The notes below the pieces were generated by a model, which worked only from the letters and a program-made list of their open reading frames with translations, was not told the DNA's origin and searched no databases. 64,000 nucleotides of DNA, from contig CM076139.1 of NCBI GenBank assembly GCA_038025085.1, forward strand, positions 22,647,307 to 22,711,306. Reading direction: 5' to 3'. Made by a program: the position numbers and the translations under genes. Shown here piece by piece: positions 43,421 to 54,583 of this stretch (positions are counted from its first letter, which is position 1; the number at the start of each line of letters is the position of its first letter). The stretch is from Tetragonia tetragonoides. Its lineage: Eukaryota > Streptophyta > Magnoliopsida > Caryophyllales > Aizoaceae.

Positions 43421-44096
43421 GCTTACTCACCGAGCGAGTCCTCATTGATACAGGAAGTTCGGCGACATCATCACCTATAAGTGCCTCCGACGATTAGGGT
43501 ACAGTGAAGACAAGATTACCTCTGTATCATTACTAGTCTTTGGGTTTGGTGGGCACAAAGTCCACCCTATCGGCACCATCATTCTCCCGGTACGAATAGC
43601 AGAAAAGGGGGCTCGTCGAAGGCAGATCATCGAATTCTTGGTGGTCGATACGAAATTGGCCTACAACGCCATCCTCGGTCGACCCACTCTAGCAGCCATC
43701 AACGCAGTGATCCAGTCCTGGTTAATTATGAAATTGGATCGAGGGAACGGCCTAATCGGGCAGGTGGTTAGCGACCAGAAGACCGCCCGAAAATCGTATG
43801 TTGATTGTCTGGACAGCAAGAAACTGGAAAACGAAGACGAAGACCTTCCCTTATTACCTACGAAGTCAGTGGTGATAGCGCAGGACATAGGGACAGCACT
43901 AACTGTTGCCCCTACCCCTGCAGAGATCGCAGCAGCAAAAAAGAAGAGTGTGAGGGAAGGTAAGAGGAAGATAGCTGGATGCATGCTCCTAGAAATGTAT
44001 CTTGCTGATCAAATCGATACCAGGTTTGAGCCTAAAAATCGACCCGAACCATCGGGGAAAACCTCGGAGGTCAGGCTGAATGAGTCACAGCCATAA
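43421..44096 (+). pseudogene. aspartic protease of element E
   Basis: It has the catalytic motif VLIDTGSSA (43438 on), but a one-base change right after it shifts the frame (stop at 43497). The protease fold continues in another frame (YKCLRRLGY, FGFGGHKVHPIGTI) and re-enters an open frame at 43638 with FLVVDTKLAYNAILGRPTLAAI, the second half of a retropepsin. A Lys-rich spacer follows to a stop at 44096. Retropepsin cuts the polyprotein. Contrast with elements A and B, where no protease is found. Confidence 0.82.
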
Positions 44097-45906
44097 AAAA
44101 TCACATATATCGGGGCAGACCTAGTTGACCCTCAGAGAAGAGACATAACAGGGCTACTCCAAGAGTATTCCGACATCTTTGCATTCTCCGCATCTGATAT
44201 GTCAGGCATAGATGGTGATCTAATCATCCATAAGCTAGGGGTACAGCCCAATTTTAAGCTTGTAAAGCAAAAGAAGAGGCAAATAGGTAGGGAGAGAAGT
44301 GAAACTGCAACAGCCGAAGTTCAAAAGCTGCTGAAGGCCGGATTTATCAGAGAATGCCTTTACCCGGAGTGGCTAGCAAATGTGGTGCTAGTCAAAAAAC
44401 AGAATGGGACTTGGCGGATGTGCGTCGACTTTACAAATCTTAACAAGGCATGGCCGAAGGACGACTTCCCCCTCCCTCGAATTGACGAGTTGATTGACTC
44501 CACGTCTGGGCATGAGCTTCTCAGCTTTATGGATGCTTTTTCAGGGTACCACCAGGTACGGCTAGCAGAGAAAGATCAAGAAAAGGCAGCCTTCATCACT
44601 GACGATGGAGTATTCTGTTACAATATGATGCCCTTCGGTTTGAAAAATGCGGGGGCGACATATCAATGCCTGGTAAAAAAGGTTTTCTCTCCTCAGCTGG
44701 GGAGAAATGTCGAGTCTTATGTAGACGACATGGTCGTCAATCGCAAGAAAAGCGACAGTCACTTTTCGGACTTAAAAGAAACATTCGACACCCTGCGTCG
44801 GCACAATATGAAGCTCAATTCCAAAAAAATGTGTGTTCGGGGTCCCGGGGGGGAAATTGCTGGGCTTCATGATAAGCCAGCGAGGAATCGATGCCAATCC
44901 GAGAAAATACTGGCTGTAATAGACATGCATCCACCGAAATGCCTAAAAGACATGCAGCGGTTAACCGGCTGTGCCGCGGCTCTCAGTCGCTTCATCTCAC
45001 GATCGACGGATCGATGTGCCTCATTCTTCAAGGCCATAAAAAATACAAAAAATTTCGAATGGTCGACGGAGGCCCAGGCCGACTTCGAGAAACTAAAAGC
45101 ATATCTAGCTAGAGCACCACGGATGGTAAGCCCAGAAGTGGGAGAATTATTTTTTATCTACTTGGCAATCTCAGAATGGGCAGTTTCAACAGCCCTGGTA
45201 TGTGACCGAGATAAGACTCAGCACCCAGTCTACTTCGTGAGCCACATCCTTTTGGACGCGAAAATACGATATCATGATATCAAAAAGTTTGCTTTGGCTC
45301 TGATCATAAGCGCACGATGGCTGCGACCTTACTTCTGCTCCCATCAGATTACTGTACTCACTGATCAACCCTTGAAGGCAGTTCTGCAGAGCCCAAAGCG
45401 AGCTGGAAGACTAAAGCCATGGGCCACCGAGCTGGGCGAGTTCTCCATAGGATATGAGCCCCAGAGTGCCATAAAAGGGCAAGCATTGGCCGACTTCGAA
45501 GTGGAAATGGCATCTATCAACGAACAACCAGTGCTGTGGTCGACGAAGTGGGAAGTGGCAGTCGATGGTTCATCCTGCCGCAACAGGAGCGGGGCAGGTC
45601 TGGTACTCAAAACCCCCGAAGGAGGTGTGTTCGAATACGCCATGCGATTCCAATTCCCAGTATCTAACAACGAAGCAGAATATGAGGCCATGCTAGCAGG
45701 CCTACAAATGGCTCGAATTGTAGGAGCCCAGAGTGTGGCAGTAATCATGGATTCCTAGTTGGTAGTATCTCAGATCACAGGAGACTATGAGGCCAGGGAA
45801 GACTCCATGAAGGCGTACCCCCAAAAAGCGAAGGAAGAAATTTCAAAATTCGAAGAGTTCTCCATCAAGCATGTGTTGAGGTCAGAACACCAACAGGCAG
45901 ATGCAA
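44097..45906 (+). pseudogene. reverse transcriptase, RNase H and extra RNase H of element E
   Basis: The long frame 44199-45758 has VLVKKQNGTWRMCVDFTNLN, FPLPRIDELIDST, LLSFMDAFSGYHQV, MPFGLKNAGATYQ and YVDDMVV with both Asp. Between 44828 and 44910 the frame is shifted and restored: read in the neighbouring frame this part gives KKCVFGVPGGKLLGFMISQRG, the normal motif. So two compensating indels leave the ORF open but replace about 27 residues. RNase H follows (HPVYFVSHILLDAK) and the Tat-specific second RNase H (VAVDGSSCRNRSGAGLVL, NNEAEYEAMLAGL), then TAG at 45757. It copies RNA into DNA; almost intact but altered. Confidence 0.88.
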
Positions 45907-46598
45907 TCACCCGCTTTGGAGTTCCCAGGGGGATTATATTCGATAACGGTCCTCAGTTTGATAATCCAGGATTGAAAACATACTTGTCGGATCTTGGCAT
46001 AAAGGCCCAATTCACCACTGTTGCCAGACCACAATCGAATGGTCAGGCTGAAGCAGCCAACAAAATCATCCTCAATGGTTTGAAACGCAAGCTCGAGGCA
46101 ACCAAAGGACTCTGGGAGGAAAGGTTGTATGAAGTTCTTTGGTCGATCAGAACCACCACAAAAAATGCCACGGGGTAAACTCCTTTCAGATTGGTTTATG
46201 GATCAGAAGCTGTCCTACCCATAATGTTGGTTACTCCATCTCCCCGAGTAATTTCATACGACCCTGAAGAAAACGACCATCAGTTGAGGTTCAATCTCGA
46301 CCTACTACCTGAAACGAGAGAAGACACCCTCCTACGAATGAAAATAGCCTAAAATCAGCTGATACGACAATTCAATAGGAGGGTGAAGGGGAAACATATG
46401 GCTGCAGGCGACTTGGTACTCCGCAAAAGGGAGAGTACGGGAAAATAGTCTGAACAAGGGAAGCTGACTGCTAACTTGGAAGGGCCCTATAAAATCACGG
46501 GGGTCATTCGACCAGGCACATACCGGCTGGAAAACATGAGTGGAATCCCACTACCTAGAGCGTGGAACGTCAACAACCTGAGGAAATTCCACATCTAA
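45907..46598 (+). pseudogene. integrase of element E, N-terminal part deleted
   Basis: The second RNase H end (HQQADAI) joins directly to RFGVPRGIIFDNGPQF, which is the second catalytic Asp of integrase. The zinc-binding N-terminus and the first catalytic Asp are therefore missing, an internal deletion. The rest is present: QSNGQAEAANKIILNGLK with the Glu, TPFRLVYGSEAVLP, and a C-terminal end KFHI-stop at 46596-46598. Further stops occur at 46176, 46350 and 46446. The element could not integrate by its own enzyme after this deletion, so if the deletion predates insertion, integrase came from a relative. Confidence 0.85.
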
Positions 46599-47548
46599 CA
46601 GAGGTTGGCTGATTTTTTCCTAAAAATCGAGCGAAATGGGTTGGCGAATCCCAACAGAAATCAACCGTAGGGTTCACAAATCCCCTTAAAAAATTGTCTA
46701 TCTTTCTCATGGGTTCACAAATCCCTACAAAAATTGTCTACTAAATCAAAGGGTTTTTGGGCGATCCCACAAAAATTGTACAGATTTGTAAAGGGTTAGG
46801 CGATCCCTGCAAAAATCGACCTCTGTAAAGGGTGAGGACCCCGAAAATACCTCTATTAATGACAAATGGGTGGGAACCCTACAACATCTTCTATCAACAA
46901 AAAAAAAATCAGTTAACCCGCGAGCTTGGGGGCATACGCATATGCGTTTCGACTCCATAACAAGGTCGCAGGATAATTTATTTAACAAGAATCGATGGTC
47001 AGACGTGTAACAAGGGGCGAAATATCTAATGTTTTGACAACCCTATTCTAAACTATTACGCGCCTAACCACTGAACAATTGGGCTAAATAGGTCCAACGA
47101 CCTAAAAACGCGTTACATTGGACTAAGATGATCCGACGATCATGAAAGTCTCACAGGGTCCAAACGGCCTAAATCTAATTGCGGGCAAAAACAGGCCCAC
47201 AAAGCCTAAAGCCTTTACAAGAGCTTCACGTCTCATGCACAAAATACTACTACTCGGGGACGTAGACTTGATATCTTACGACCCTCCACAGCAGGCCAAA
47301 CGCCTAAAAAATCGGGCTAAATAGGTTTAGATAACCTAAACGCCTTACAGGGCTGAAACGCCTTACATACCAACAAGAAAAAGGATCGATTGGCCAAGCC
47401 AAGACCTTTGTAAAAACAAACGATTCTAGCAGATCAATACAGTCATAAGAGACAAAAGGAGCTTAGAAAAAGGTCGATCTCATTCATTGAAACGATATTT
47501 ACAAGCCTCATTGGGCCAAAAGTTTACAGACCCCAACAGGCCAAAAAG
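46599..47548. repeat. 3' non-coding region of element E with degenerate repeats
   Basis: At 46615-46860 a unit of about 45-55 bases (GGGTTCACAAATCCC..AAAAATTGTCTA and variants GGCGATCCC..AAAAAT) recurs four to five times. A 28-base unit with ACAGACCCCAACAGGCCAA is doubled at 47525-47572. The rest shows no gene. It corresponds in position to the convergent gap of A/B but has no CTACG hairpin that I can see. Confidence 0.6.
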
Positions 47549-48198
47549 TTACAGACCCCAACAGGCCAACTGAAAGAGACCATATAAAGGGGCAAATCCT
47601 GGGGCAGACTGACCACCAGGGGCCTCAAGCTGTTGACCGCCCTCGGCAAGACGGTGACTGTACTCTTGGAAAAGAGAATGTCGACCACTGGCAGTAATAA
47701 GGGCAGTCTTGTGCAGGACCGCATCCTTCTCAATAGCCTCTACTCGAGCAGTCTCATTAGCAATCTCCTTTTGGATGGTCGTCACCCTCGACTCAGCCAT
47801 CTTCAGTTCGATGGCCAACCTCTTCAAGTTAGGGCCACCGCCAGCTTCTGACAAGCCTTTGCAAAGCCAGACCGATGATGCTTCCGGTCATACAGAGCTT
47901 TGGTTGCTTGAGCCTCAAGGGCCTGAGGGTCGACAGGAGCGTCAGCAGGCAGAGGGGGGAGATAGCCTTCCCTCCTCCTAGCAAATCTGAGAGCGTCCAG
48001 AGAAACGCAGTAATCACACCCACAATGCTCCTCGTGGGAACGGGGGTCAAGGGGCATATTGACCATTGTACACCCACTGGGCCCAGCGGCAGGCTCGATG
48101 TTAGGGGTGACTGGGACCCTGCCCATCGTTATAGACAGGCGAGGGGTAGATCTACCCCCAAGATGGAGCTTACGACTCTTGGAAGGCGGAGAAGACAT
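47549..48198 (-). pseudogene. small coiled-coil antisense gene (E-as4)
   Basis: The ATG at 48198 reads MSSPPSKSRKLHLGGRSTP, then a Cys pair in HEEHCGCDYCVSLDALRFARRREGYLPPLP. A one-base shift near 47840 moves the frame to the end part LAIELKMAESRVTTIQKEIANETARVEAIEKD, a coiled coil, finishing at 47549. I do not recognise the family. The TATA box is on the - strand at 48325-48318, with the leader motif ACTTTCTCTCTCTAGA shared with E-as3. About 215 residues once the shift is ignored. Function unknown; the company of a PF04195-like gene suggests a part of a transposon-borne set. Confidence 0.55.
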
Positions 48199-48317
48199 GT
48201 TACGGCGACTACTAGGCTACTTGGAAGAGCTTATATGGAGCTCAAGAAATCTAGAGAGAGAAAGTGAAAACGAGAAATGATGATGAGAATGACGAAATTT
48301 CCAAGCAACCCTGGAGG

Positions 48318-48325
48318 TATTTATA
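48318..48325 (-). promoter_or_regulatory. TATA box of E-as4
   Basis: - strand TATAAATA, about 120 bases before the ATG at 48198. Downstream of it ACTTTCTCTCTCTAGA (about 48270-48245) matches the leader of E-as3. The 48330-49009 stretch further upstream contains a purine-rich repeated segment GGAAGAAAGAGGTC(A/G)GGGA (48852-48932) and no gene. Confidence 0.55.
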
Positions 48326-49009
48326 ACCTTTCGAAAAGAAGACGAACCTTCACCTCGAACCGGTGTGTGGGAGAGAAAGAGCCTCGATTCAGAGAGGACA
48401 CGTGTGGTATCTCGAAGGGCTGAATCTCCCAACCGTCACATCAACCTGAAATAATTATGACAAGGGAGAGTAACCGGCGCTTTGAAAAACACCAGACTAT
48501 ACAACTCCCAGAATAAAGTAAAAATCCGACCCAAACAGCCGCACCTCGAGTGTGGGGGTAGGGTATACTTACCTCAGTACATTTTACACTCGAGGTACGA
48601 CGAGTAAACGAGTATCAATGATCGAACGATGGAAAAAAGTCGGGCAAAATTTTGAAATTTGCAAACAACGACAGAATCGAAGCATTCAAACCAATGATCT
48701 TTAGATTGATTAATGAAAAAGATTACACAAGATCGAAGGATGAAACTAGACAGTTTGAGTTCATCTACAAAGTTCCTAGTCGGCATGCAAGCTCGACAAA
48801 GCTAAAAAGTCTACCTACAAAAAAGATAAGACTCGACCCTCCGACCTAACTCTGGAAGAAAGAGGTCGGGGAAGAGATTGCCAAGTACAAGACAACCTCC
48901 TGACCTGCCCATGGAAGAAAGAGGTCAGGGAGGAGATCGCCAAGTACAAGACTTGCTCAATACAGAGCCTAAAGGGATGGAGGGGAGAAGCAGGAGGCTG
49001 ACCCTCCAG

Positions 49010-49543
49010 CTAGTTCCTCAGAACCCTCACTTCATCGAGGAGCTCCTCCCTCCGCTCCCGAAGGCCGTTCAACTCCTCGACCCCTCCGGCAATCCAAGCC
49101 GCCATCTCAGTCCTAGCGTTCAGGAGGGCATTGTCCCTCTGCTCCCAGCGGCGGATTTTAGCTTGGGTGGCCGCCTCCCTCTCACAAGCTCCACCGATCT
49201 CCCGATGAAGCTCCTGAAGACAATTGGTCAACCGTTCCGACAAAGGAACAAGTCGAGCAGGCGGTTCAGGCCCCCTGGCAGCAGGAGGGGGAGCCAGAAC
49301 CTCAACGGCAGGAAGTGCCCGACCATCGGACCCTCGATGCTCCGCTCGAGATATCCTAATAGCAGTGATCAGGTCCCGAGCCTCCAAGCCTAAGCTCGAC
49401 CCAGGAGAGGATCGGGGAGTGGCTGGGGTGTAAGACTCCGAAGAAATCGAGACACGACTCTTCCCAGCACCCTCGACCTTCCTAGCCTGCCTATTAGATT
49501 CTCCACGATGAATGGTTGTAGCTTTCCTCTTGGAACCAACCAT
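49010..49543 (-). CDS. small coiled-coil antisense gene (E-as3)
   Basis: The open frame starts MVGSKRKATTIHRGESNRQARK (ATG at 49543; an in-frame ATG at 49576 is possible) and ends at 49010. The N-terminus is basic and could be nuclear. The middle is Ser/Pro-rich. The C-terminal 80 residues form a predicted coiled coil (LTNCLQELHREIGGACERE, VEELNGLRERREELLDEVRVL). It is uninterrupted, 177 residues, among the few intact frames here. Family not recognised. TATA box at 49662-49655 with ACTTTCTCTCTCTAGA between it and the ATG. It lies in tandem with E-as2 and E-as4 on the same strand, each with its own promoter-like sequence. Confidence 0.55.
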   Translation of the reverse strand: MVGSKRKATTIHRGESNRQARKVEGAGKSRVSISSESYTPATPRSSPGSSLGLEARDLITAIRISRAEHRGSDGRALPAVEVLAPPPAARGPEPPARLVPLSERLTNCLQELHREIGGACEREAATQAKIRRWEQRDNALLNARTEMAAWIAGGVEELNGLRERREELLDEVRVLRN

Positions 49544-49654
49544 CTCAGAAACAGAGAAAAGCTCGAGAAAGATCACTGGAGTCTGGAAGAATATTTCTAG
49601 AGAGAGAAAGTAATGCGAGAAGAGTTGGATGAAATTGTGAAAAGTTCACTCAAG

Positions 49655-49662
49655 TATTTATA
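49655..49662 (-). promoter_or_regulatory. TATA box of E-as3
   Basis: - strand GCCTATAAATACTTG, about 110 bases before the ATG at 49543. The leader motif ACTTTCTCTCTCTAGA follows at about 49612-49597, as in E-as4. Confidence 0.55.
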
Positions 49663-49932
49663 GGCAAAAAAGCCAGGGTAGACCAAGCGACGCCTCTGTT
49701 CAGCAGACACGTGGCACGGAGATACAGTGTGAACCCGGTTCGCGCCCCCGCCTGAAGAGAAAAGAAACGCTTCGGTTACCTCACCTTTCCCTCGAGTGGG
49801 AAAAGTAACTACACAAGCTAGATTCAAGAACATAAAGTCATTCATTCATCCAAAATATCGAGGGCACAGATTATTACAGTGAAGCTACATAACAAATCCA
49901 AAATAATTGCAGTAATGGAAGAGGACGAGGGC

Positions 49933-50706
49933 CTAAGGGTCTAGAGCTTCACGCTTGTGCTTGATTTCCTGCTCCAATGCTTGTTGTCTCTGAACCAGTG
50001 AACGATGGAGTTGACTCCCCTCTTCAAGAGCCAGGGTTTTATCCTCGACTACCCGCTTCGCAGCACAAAGGCCTTTCATGAGTTGATCGACCCTCCAAGC
50101 TACCTGTGTCTTCTCCTCCAATATTGATCTCCTAGTCTCCTGAGCACGCTGAATCTCTCGCTCCAAAGCCTGCCTACGGGTTTGCTGAGCCTGACGACCC
50201 TGCTCACCCACTGTCTCATGCCGACTTTCGCCTCGACGGAGGTCTGTACCTTCAGGATCCCTCACTCCAGGAGAAGGAATATCTGGACCAGGGTCGACTT
50301 TAGGAGGAACGGGGGAAGGAGAGTCAGGTCTACTTCCACCCTCACCAGGCAGCCTTACGGCCAGAGGCTCAACTTCGAGACATTCCAGGACCCCCTGGGA
50401 TTGAAGTTGCTGAAACACCATCCAAATATGGGTACGGAGACGCTCGGTTAGAGAAGTATCCTCGAAGAGGCGAACGAAATCAGGAACTGTCAGTCTAGCT
50501 AAATTAGCCTCACTGAACTTATCAAGGACTTTCAAGGGCTCGTCATGAGTCGAGTTCGAAGCACCTTCCCCACACGCTTTGTTTGATCGATTATTCCTTA
50601 CAACGCGCCTTCCCGACCGAAGGCGATACGCTCGGGATACCGACTCAGTATCCATGGAGGACTCATCACTAGAGCCTGAAGAAATGAAAATGGCTAAGGA
50701 AGACAT
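49933..50706 (-). CDS. coiled-coil antisense gene (E-as2)
   Basis: An intact 257-residue frame starts at 50706 (MSSLAIFISSGSSDESSMDTES). It has a basic patch (RLRSGRRVVRNNRSNK), then VPDFVRLFEDTSLTERLRTHIWMVFQQLQSQG, a Pro-rich middle (RPDSPSPVPPKVDPGPD), and a long C-terminal coiled coil (RRQALEREIQRAQETRRSILEEK.. to LVQRQQALEQEIKHKREALD). It opens with MSS and a Ser/Asp stretch like the PF04195-like gene upstream, which hints at shared origin. TATA box at 50758-50751, 45 bases before the ATG. Family not recognised. Intact frame in a decayed neighbourhood is notable. Confidence 0.6.
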   Translation of the reverse strand: MSSLAIFISSGSSDESSMDTESVSRAYRLRSGRRVVRNNRSNKACGEGASNSTHDEPLKVLDKFSEANLARLTVPDFVRLFEDTSLTERLRTHIWMVFQQLQSQGVLECLEVEPLAVRLPGEGGSRPDSPSPVPPKVDPGPDIPSPGVRDPEGTDLRRGESRHETVGEQGRQAQQTRRQALEREIQRAQETRRSILEEKTQVAWRVDQLMKGLCAAKRVVEDKTLALEEGSQLHRSLVQRQQALEQEIKHKREALDP

Positions 50707-50750
50707 CTCTCTAGAAAGTCGGATGACGAAATCAATGAGCTAGACAAGCC

Positions 50751-50758
50751 TATTTATA
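50751..50758 (-). promoter_or_regulatory. TATA box of E-as2
   Basis: - strand CTTATAAATAGGC. The short leader contains ACTTTCTAGAGAGATG just at the start codon, a variant of the motif in E-as3 and E-as4. Confidence 0.55.
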
Positions 50759-51033
50759 AGCAAAAAAGGAAAGGCACGAGCGGTTACCCGCGACAGCCGT
50801 CATACCTGGAATGACCTCTCAGAAAAACAATTAATGATCAATTATTGAAGTTGACGAAAGTATGAGCTAGAGAAAAAAAAAGATTCGAGTTTACTGAGAA
50901 TCGACATCTCCATTAATCAACCCTCAAAAGCGGAGGGGGCGCAAACAGTTTACAACAAGGGTGACCAACCACCCTGAAAAGGAACAAGTACAAACCCCCC
51001 TAACTCGGGGGTGTAGGCCTTAGACGGCCGTGA

Positions 51034-54000
51034 TCATTCCGCTTCCTCCTCTGCCCACCTCTCAGCAACAATGGCCTCCATATCCTTCAGATCCGAGGCA
51101 ATAGAGTCCTCGATTCTACTGGCCTCAGCTAGATGATCGGGGTCGGTAGAAGTTCGGAGGTTCCGAATTCTAGCTAGGGAGCTGACTACAGAAGCTCCAA
51201 CATCTCCTTCTCCATACACCTGGAGCAGGGCTTCATTCCAGAATCGAGTCTGACGATCCACAGCCACCCTCCGGTCAGCCTAGGCCCGAGCCTCCTTGGT
51301 CTTCCAATCTTCGGCTTCAGCATTGGCAGCTTCGAGGAGACCTGTGACTTCAGCATTGGCCTTGTTAGCCTCCTCCAGTCTCCCTCTCAACTCCTCGAGG
51401 GAACGCTCTCTCTCAGTAAGAAGAGACTTCCCCTCCTTAAGGTCAACCTTCACCTTCTCCAACTCGGCACGAAGACCCGACAACTCAGCTCGAGCCTCCT
51501 CCCGGGCTTGAGCCTCGGCGTTGGCCTGCCACTCTTGACACTGGATGACCAACCGACGCCTTTGAGCCTCGTCGGCCCTAATAATCGCACTCAGGAGAAT
51601 GTCATCCTGAAAAACACAAACAAATTAGTAACATCTGAAAAAACTTGGCTGAAAACAGACAAAGGAAACGGCCCTCACGACATCTGTCGACCCCACCTCC
51701 GAAGTTACCTGCTCCATGTCCTTCTCATGGAACAAGTTAGGGAAGACGGCCTCGGCAATCTTGGATTGTTCATCCAGAAGAGCCCCCAGAACGGCCGGCA
51801 TCTTGAGGGCATGACCTTCAGGACTTTGCCTGCTAATCATGTACGCCTGGCCCGTGAACCCATTGCTGTCCCTTCGGGTAGATCGGACAGCTTGTATTTC
51901 ATCAATGCTCCTCAGACTCGGTAGGGAAAATTCTCCTGCTACGACTGAGATGGAAGGGCCAGTACCCGTCTCTTGAATTCTGACAGGAGGGGTAACTATC
52001 CCCCAGGCAACGGCAGCGTGCTGACTCGCTTGGATCAACCCGACACCAGGGGTATCAACCTTCTTCTTCTTCGAAGGAGACACCCTCTCCTGTGACACTG
52101 GGACCTCGTCACCCGACCTCTTTCTAGGGTGAGGGTCGACGTCAGATAAAGCTTTAGTCGAAGAACCTCCCTTCTTCAACCTTGCCTTCGTCCCGAAGAC
52201 CGTTGCTTTCTTCCTCTTGGGAGGCTGCATAAAACAAGAAAGTCATCAGCATCAATTATGGGACTATCGACTACAACATATGGGGGGAGAAAAGATCTGT
52301 TACCGATGCAAGCTTCTTTTAAGCCTCGGCCGTATCCTTGAATGCTCCAAGAAAAGCCTTGGAGGTCGTCCCGGCCACCATCTAATCTCCCTCCGGCATC
52401 TCTAACAGCTCAACAACGGCGGCCTCTGCAAAACATGAAGAAAGAAAGAGAGTTAAGCAAAACCCTCGACCAACAGAAAAGATTTAGAGCAAGGAAACAA
52501 TGAAGACAAGGCCATTATACCATGGGTCATGGTCGACCGAAAATTAATGAAGACCAGGAAAGCTTCATTGGAGAACCAGGACTTATCAATATTCCAATGG
52601 GGAGGAGCTTTGACCTTCTCACATACACCCTCATCTCGGTTAGGGTGACGGAAGTACTCTACCGTCCGACGCTCGGCCAGGGACAAAGAGTCCAGGGGCT
52701 GTCGGTCCGGACCAAACAACTCACTACCTACCTCTTCTAGATAGTTTTCCCTCCAAGGAGGGCACACTACATCCCATCCTTGCTCATTGTGCAGAAAGAG
52801 GAAACTCTCTTTCCATAGGGTGACATTACTCAACGACCGACACATGGAAAAACCCTTTCTAGGGCTCAAATACCAAGTCCCGAGCTTGGTCGACTGCACC
52901 CTGAGATACAGATGACGAAGAACAACATCGGTCACCTCTAGCTTATGGACATGGACCGCTGCTGCTACGCCGATCAACGACCTCTAGGAGTTCGTCTGGA
53001 GCTGAAAATAGTGAACTCCCAAACGACCCACTATCTTCCTAATCAAATGAGGGAGGGGAAACATCAAACCCTCGTCAAAAACTTTCGTGGAAAAAGGGAT
53101 GCAGTTGGGCGGAGCAGGGTAGCACTCCTCCGACTTGCTGGGACAGATAAAAGACAACCCCGGGGGCAGGTGATATCACACCACAAGCGATTCGATATCC
53201 TCAGCCGACCTGCCAGCCCAAATCGACCGTTTCAAATGAATAGGGACAGCATCGGCTTTTTTCCCTTGCTTCGATCCCCCATCCACGGGATCCTCCTCCA
53301 CATGTTCCAGGCCTGGCTCTATCTCGATGCCTTCCTCATCAGCCTGTTCCACCTTCTCCGAAGGCACGGAAGTCGGTGAACTCTCCCTCCTACTGGACCT
53401 CGGCTTCCTCTTCTTCTTCTGCTTCTTCTTTTTCCTCTCCTTCTTATCCTCTGAAGAAGGAGGGGAAGATCTTCATCCTCAACTGGAGAAAAATCCTCGA
53501 CCCTAATCTCACGGCTCTCCAAAGACCCTTGAGAGGCCTCAGCCTCTTCATATTCCAACCCAACAGGCTCGAGGATGCCACCAGGCGAGCCAGAAGTACT
53601 AGCTACATGATCGATAGACCTGGTCAACCGATCAGATGAAGATTCGGGTAAAAGACCCGAAGCACTGGCTTGACCTGCCATTTGCCCCGAAGAACTTCTC
53701 TCTCTATACTCCCTACAAAATAAGCAAATGAAGAAGGTCAAAATGGGCAACATGACTTTGGAAAAAATACAAAGAAAACTACTCGAAGGATAAAAAACAT
53801 ACTTCATTATATGAGGGCAGACAAGCCGATCTCCTATCAGCTCAAAGTCACTCATGGGAGAGGAGCAGTCAAGACCCCCTCTTCCCGAATGGCAAGTTTG
53901 TTTAATACGAGCCCTGGACATTTCTTCTTCGTCTCCCTGTAGGGGAGAGACAGAGCGTAAGAGTTTGACCCCGTCTAAAACACGGATCTCTCCCAACGCT

Positions 54001-54362
54001 ACACTCATTTGAAAGACATTCAACACATCCTGTTTGGAGCCTCGTGGGATGTTGGGGTCCGACAGAACCCTGGCATACCAAGACTCCTCCCGAAGCCGGA
54101 ACGGAGTGACCCAATCTGGAAGAAGCAATTCGTCCGGGCTCGACCACTCAAAACCCCGACGAAACACAGAAAATGGAAACCCCGGCGGAATCGGGGGAAC
54201 TGGGTCATTCGAAGGATGAGGGCAAGACTCCTCATACGACGGGCCAGGCCGCTGACTAGACGAACCTCGACCGGAACTTTCGGGGAAAGATCCTCAGGTC
54301 CCTGGTCGAGATGCCTCAAGCGAGCTATCAGACCCCGACGATACATCAATGGGCGAAGACAT
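51034..54362 (-). pseudogene. PF04195-like 'putative gypsy type transposon' gene, five exons (E-as1)
   Basis: The start is MSSPIDVSSGSDSSLEAS at 54362. Introns with GT...AG ends: 53713-53802, 52426-52520, 52225-52303 and 51607-51678 (all - strand). The conserved core is FDEGLMFPLPHLIRKIVGRLG..YFQLQTNS.R.LIGVAAAV, then WYLSPRKGFSMCRSLSNVTLWKESFLF, which fits the PF04195 family found antisense in plant gypsy elements. Lys-rich (PPKRKKATVFGTKARLKKGG) and coiled-coil parts (ELSGLRAELEKVKVDLKEGKSLL) follow to the end at 51034. Stops: TGA at about 54296, one in exon 2 near 53171, one near 52986, and further TAG/TAA downstream. A shift near 53400 is also present. Role unproven; no transposase activity is established for this family. 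Confidence 0.7.
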
Positions 54363-54574
54363 CGAAATGAAAATAAAACAAACAAATGCAAGCAAGAAAA
54401 GTACCAAGCGAAAAACGTTGTACCTTGTGGAAAGGTGGAGGCGAATCTACAGCGGTAGATCGAGCAGACAGTAACGAATCAATAGAAGACTCGTGAGAAA
54501 TTTTGGAGACCCACTTTCTCTCTCTAAAAACTCAAATGGCAGAAATGAAGAGAGGAAAGAGAGGTTGGCTCTGA

Positions 54575-54583
54575 CTATTTATA
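54575..54583 (-). promoter_or_regulatory. TATA box of E-as1
   Basis: - strand TATAAATAG, about 213 bases before the ATG at 54362. The leader between may hold a further intron, because CACAAG|GTACAACG occurs at about 54425. Its sequence context (GCCTATAAATAG) is close to that of the other antisense genes. Confidence 0.5.

Noticed and set aside
54009..54458. + strand basic frame opposite E-as1
   Set aside because: Arg-rich shadow of the Ser/Pro-rich - strand exon; no motif.
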